From Actinobacteria bacterium UBA2541 (GTDB lineage: Bacteria > Actinomycetota > Actinomycetes > Nanopelagicales > Nanopelagicaceae): a DNA stretch of 8,052 nucleotides. The stretch spans positions 1 through 8,052 of the forward strand of contig DDMR01000083.1 in NCBI GenBank assembly GCA_002340925.1. The letters run 5' to 3'. The position numbers and the translations under genes are program-made. Below the pieces are notes generated by a model, which was given only the letters and a program-made list of their open reading frames with translations, was not told the DNA's origin and made no database searches. The number at the start of each line of letters is the position of its first letter. Position 1 is the stretch's first letter. Below are positions 7,759-8,052 of this stretch, in pieces.

Positions 7759-7806
7759 GATCTTCGGGGGAAGTCCCTAACTCTTGTCGTGCGTAATTAA
7801 TCGATT
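7759..7806 (-). promoter_or_regulatory. hppA-topA intergenic gap with small hairpins next to the topA start
   Basis: The 48-bp gap contains no clear terminator for hppA (no GC-rich stem followed by a T run) and no -35/-10 pair that I would defend. Reading on the minus strand, just before the topA ATG are two short, mutually exclusive stems sharing one C run: GGG-ACTT-CCC, and CTTC-CCCC-GAAG (7762-7773). The second ends 3 bases before the ATG and includes the only weak Shine-Dalgarno-like bases (GAAG). This could slow topA translation, but 3-4 bp stems are easily chance. The lack of a terminator allows read-through from hppA. Confidence 0.3.
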
Positions 7807-8052
7807 TTATTTAATGCTAGTTGATGCGCGACGATTACGAATCAATGCATAAACAATTATCAAGGTTGCAACCAAGGCAATTACCATTGAGTAGTCGGTG
7901 TTATCACCGAGCGCAAACCCAACAATTGCTGGGGTTACAAGTAACCCAACTAAGTTCATAACCTTGAGTAATGGGTTAATTGCAGGGCCGGCAGTATCTT
8001 TAAATGGATCTCCGACAGTGTCACCAACGATTGTTGCGTGATGTGCATCAGA
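7807..8052 (-). CDS. hppA: Membrane-bound proton/sodium-translocating pyrophosphatase, C-terminal part
   Basis: Hand translation gives the last 81 residues and a TAA stop at 7809-7807; the rest of the gene lies beyond the window. The visible part begins [20 protein letters not shown], followed by [13 protein letters not shown]. This is the conserved C-terminal loop of membrane pyrophosphatases, with Asp and Lys residues that help bind Mg-PPi. Two final membrane helices (about residues 33-49 and 56-72 of the visible part) and a short basic tail NRRASTSIK follow. The enzyme couples PPi hydrolysis to ion pumping across the cytoplasmic membrane. Whether it pumps H+ or Na+, and whether it needs K+, depends on residues outside the window. 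Placement just upstream of topA matches other Actinobacteria as I recall them. The family call is secure; the symbol is used in the general sense. Confidence 0.95.
   Translation of the reverse strand, partial: SDAHHATIVGDTVGDPFKDTAGPAINPLLKVMNLVGLLVTPAIVGFALGDNTDYSMVIALVATLIIVYALIRNRRASTSIK

Noticed and set aside
7762..7784. Short GGG/CCC and CTTC/GAAG stems as an hppA terminator
   Set aside because: The stems are only 3-4 bp and are followed by the topA start instead of a T run.
1..8052. tRNA, rRNA, CRISPR arrays, insertion sequences, attachment sites, phage or defence genes
   Set aside because: Almost every base is in a recognised housekeeping or ordinary gene; no spaced repeats, terminal inverted repeats, transposase motifs or cloverleaf-like sequences were seen by eye.

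Overview
The window looks like ordinary chromosome from a small-genome, moderately AT-leaning actinobacterium. The best guess is the freshwater acI / Nanopelagicales group, but that is inference. Three things point to Actinobacteria: a zinc-free DNA topoisomerase I with four C-terminal Topo_C repeats and a lysine-rich tail, a thymidylate kinase fused to an N-terminal 12-helix MFS domain, and a membrane pyrophosphatase gene next to topA. The low GC (mid-40s percent by eye, not counted) argues against Streptomyces or Mycobacterium.

All six genes lie on the minus strand, so the biological order runs from right to left. It starts with the 3' end of a membrane-bound pyrophosphatase gene (hppA, 7807-8052, cut by the window edge). 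A 48-bp gap follows, then topA (4999-7758). A 13-bp gap leads to the MFS-dTMP kinase fusion gene (2943-4985), which overlaps by one base the gene for the DNA polymerase III delta' subunit (holB, 1792-2943). That gene overlaps by one base a gene for a membrane-anchored or secreted S33-family alpha/beta hydrolase (317-1792). After 29 bp comes the 5' part of a VOC/glyoxalase-like gene (1-287, cut by the window edge). There is no gene-free stretch longer than 48 bp, and I saw no RNA gene, mobile element, CRISPR array or clear terminator.

The middle of the window is a DNA-replication cluster. TopA relaxes negative supercoils, the kinase supplies dTDP for dTTP synthesis, delta' is part of the sliding-clamp loader, and the upstream pyrophosphatase could remove the PPi made by polymerisation. 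As I recall, hppA, topA, the tmk fusion and holB occur in similar order in Streptomyces, so this is a conserved actinobacterial arrangement and not a new system. The tight junctions suggest that topA to the hydrolase are one transcript, with translational coupling at the two overlaps. The most notable points are the transporter-kinase fusion, the cotranslation of an exported hydrolase with a clamp-loader subunit, and small motif departures in delta'. I found no convincing undescribed system.
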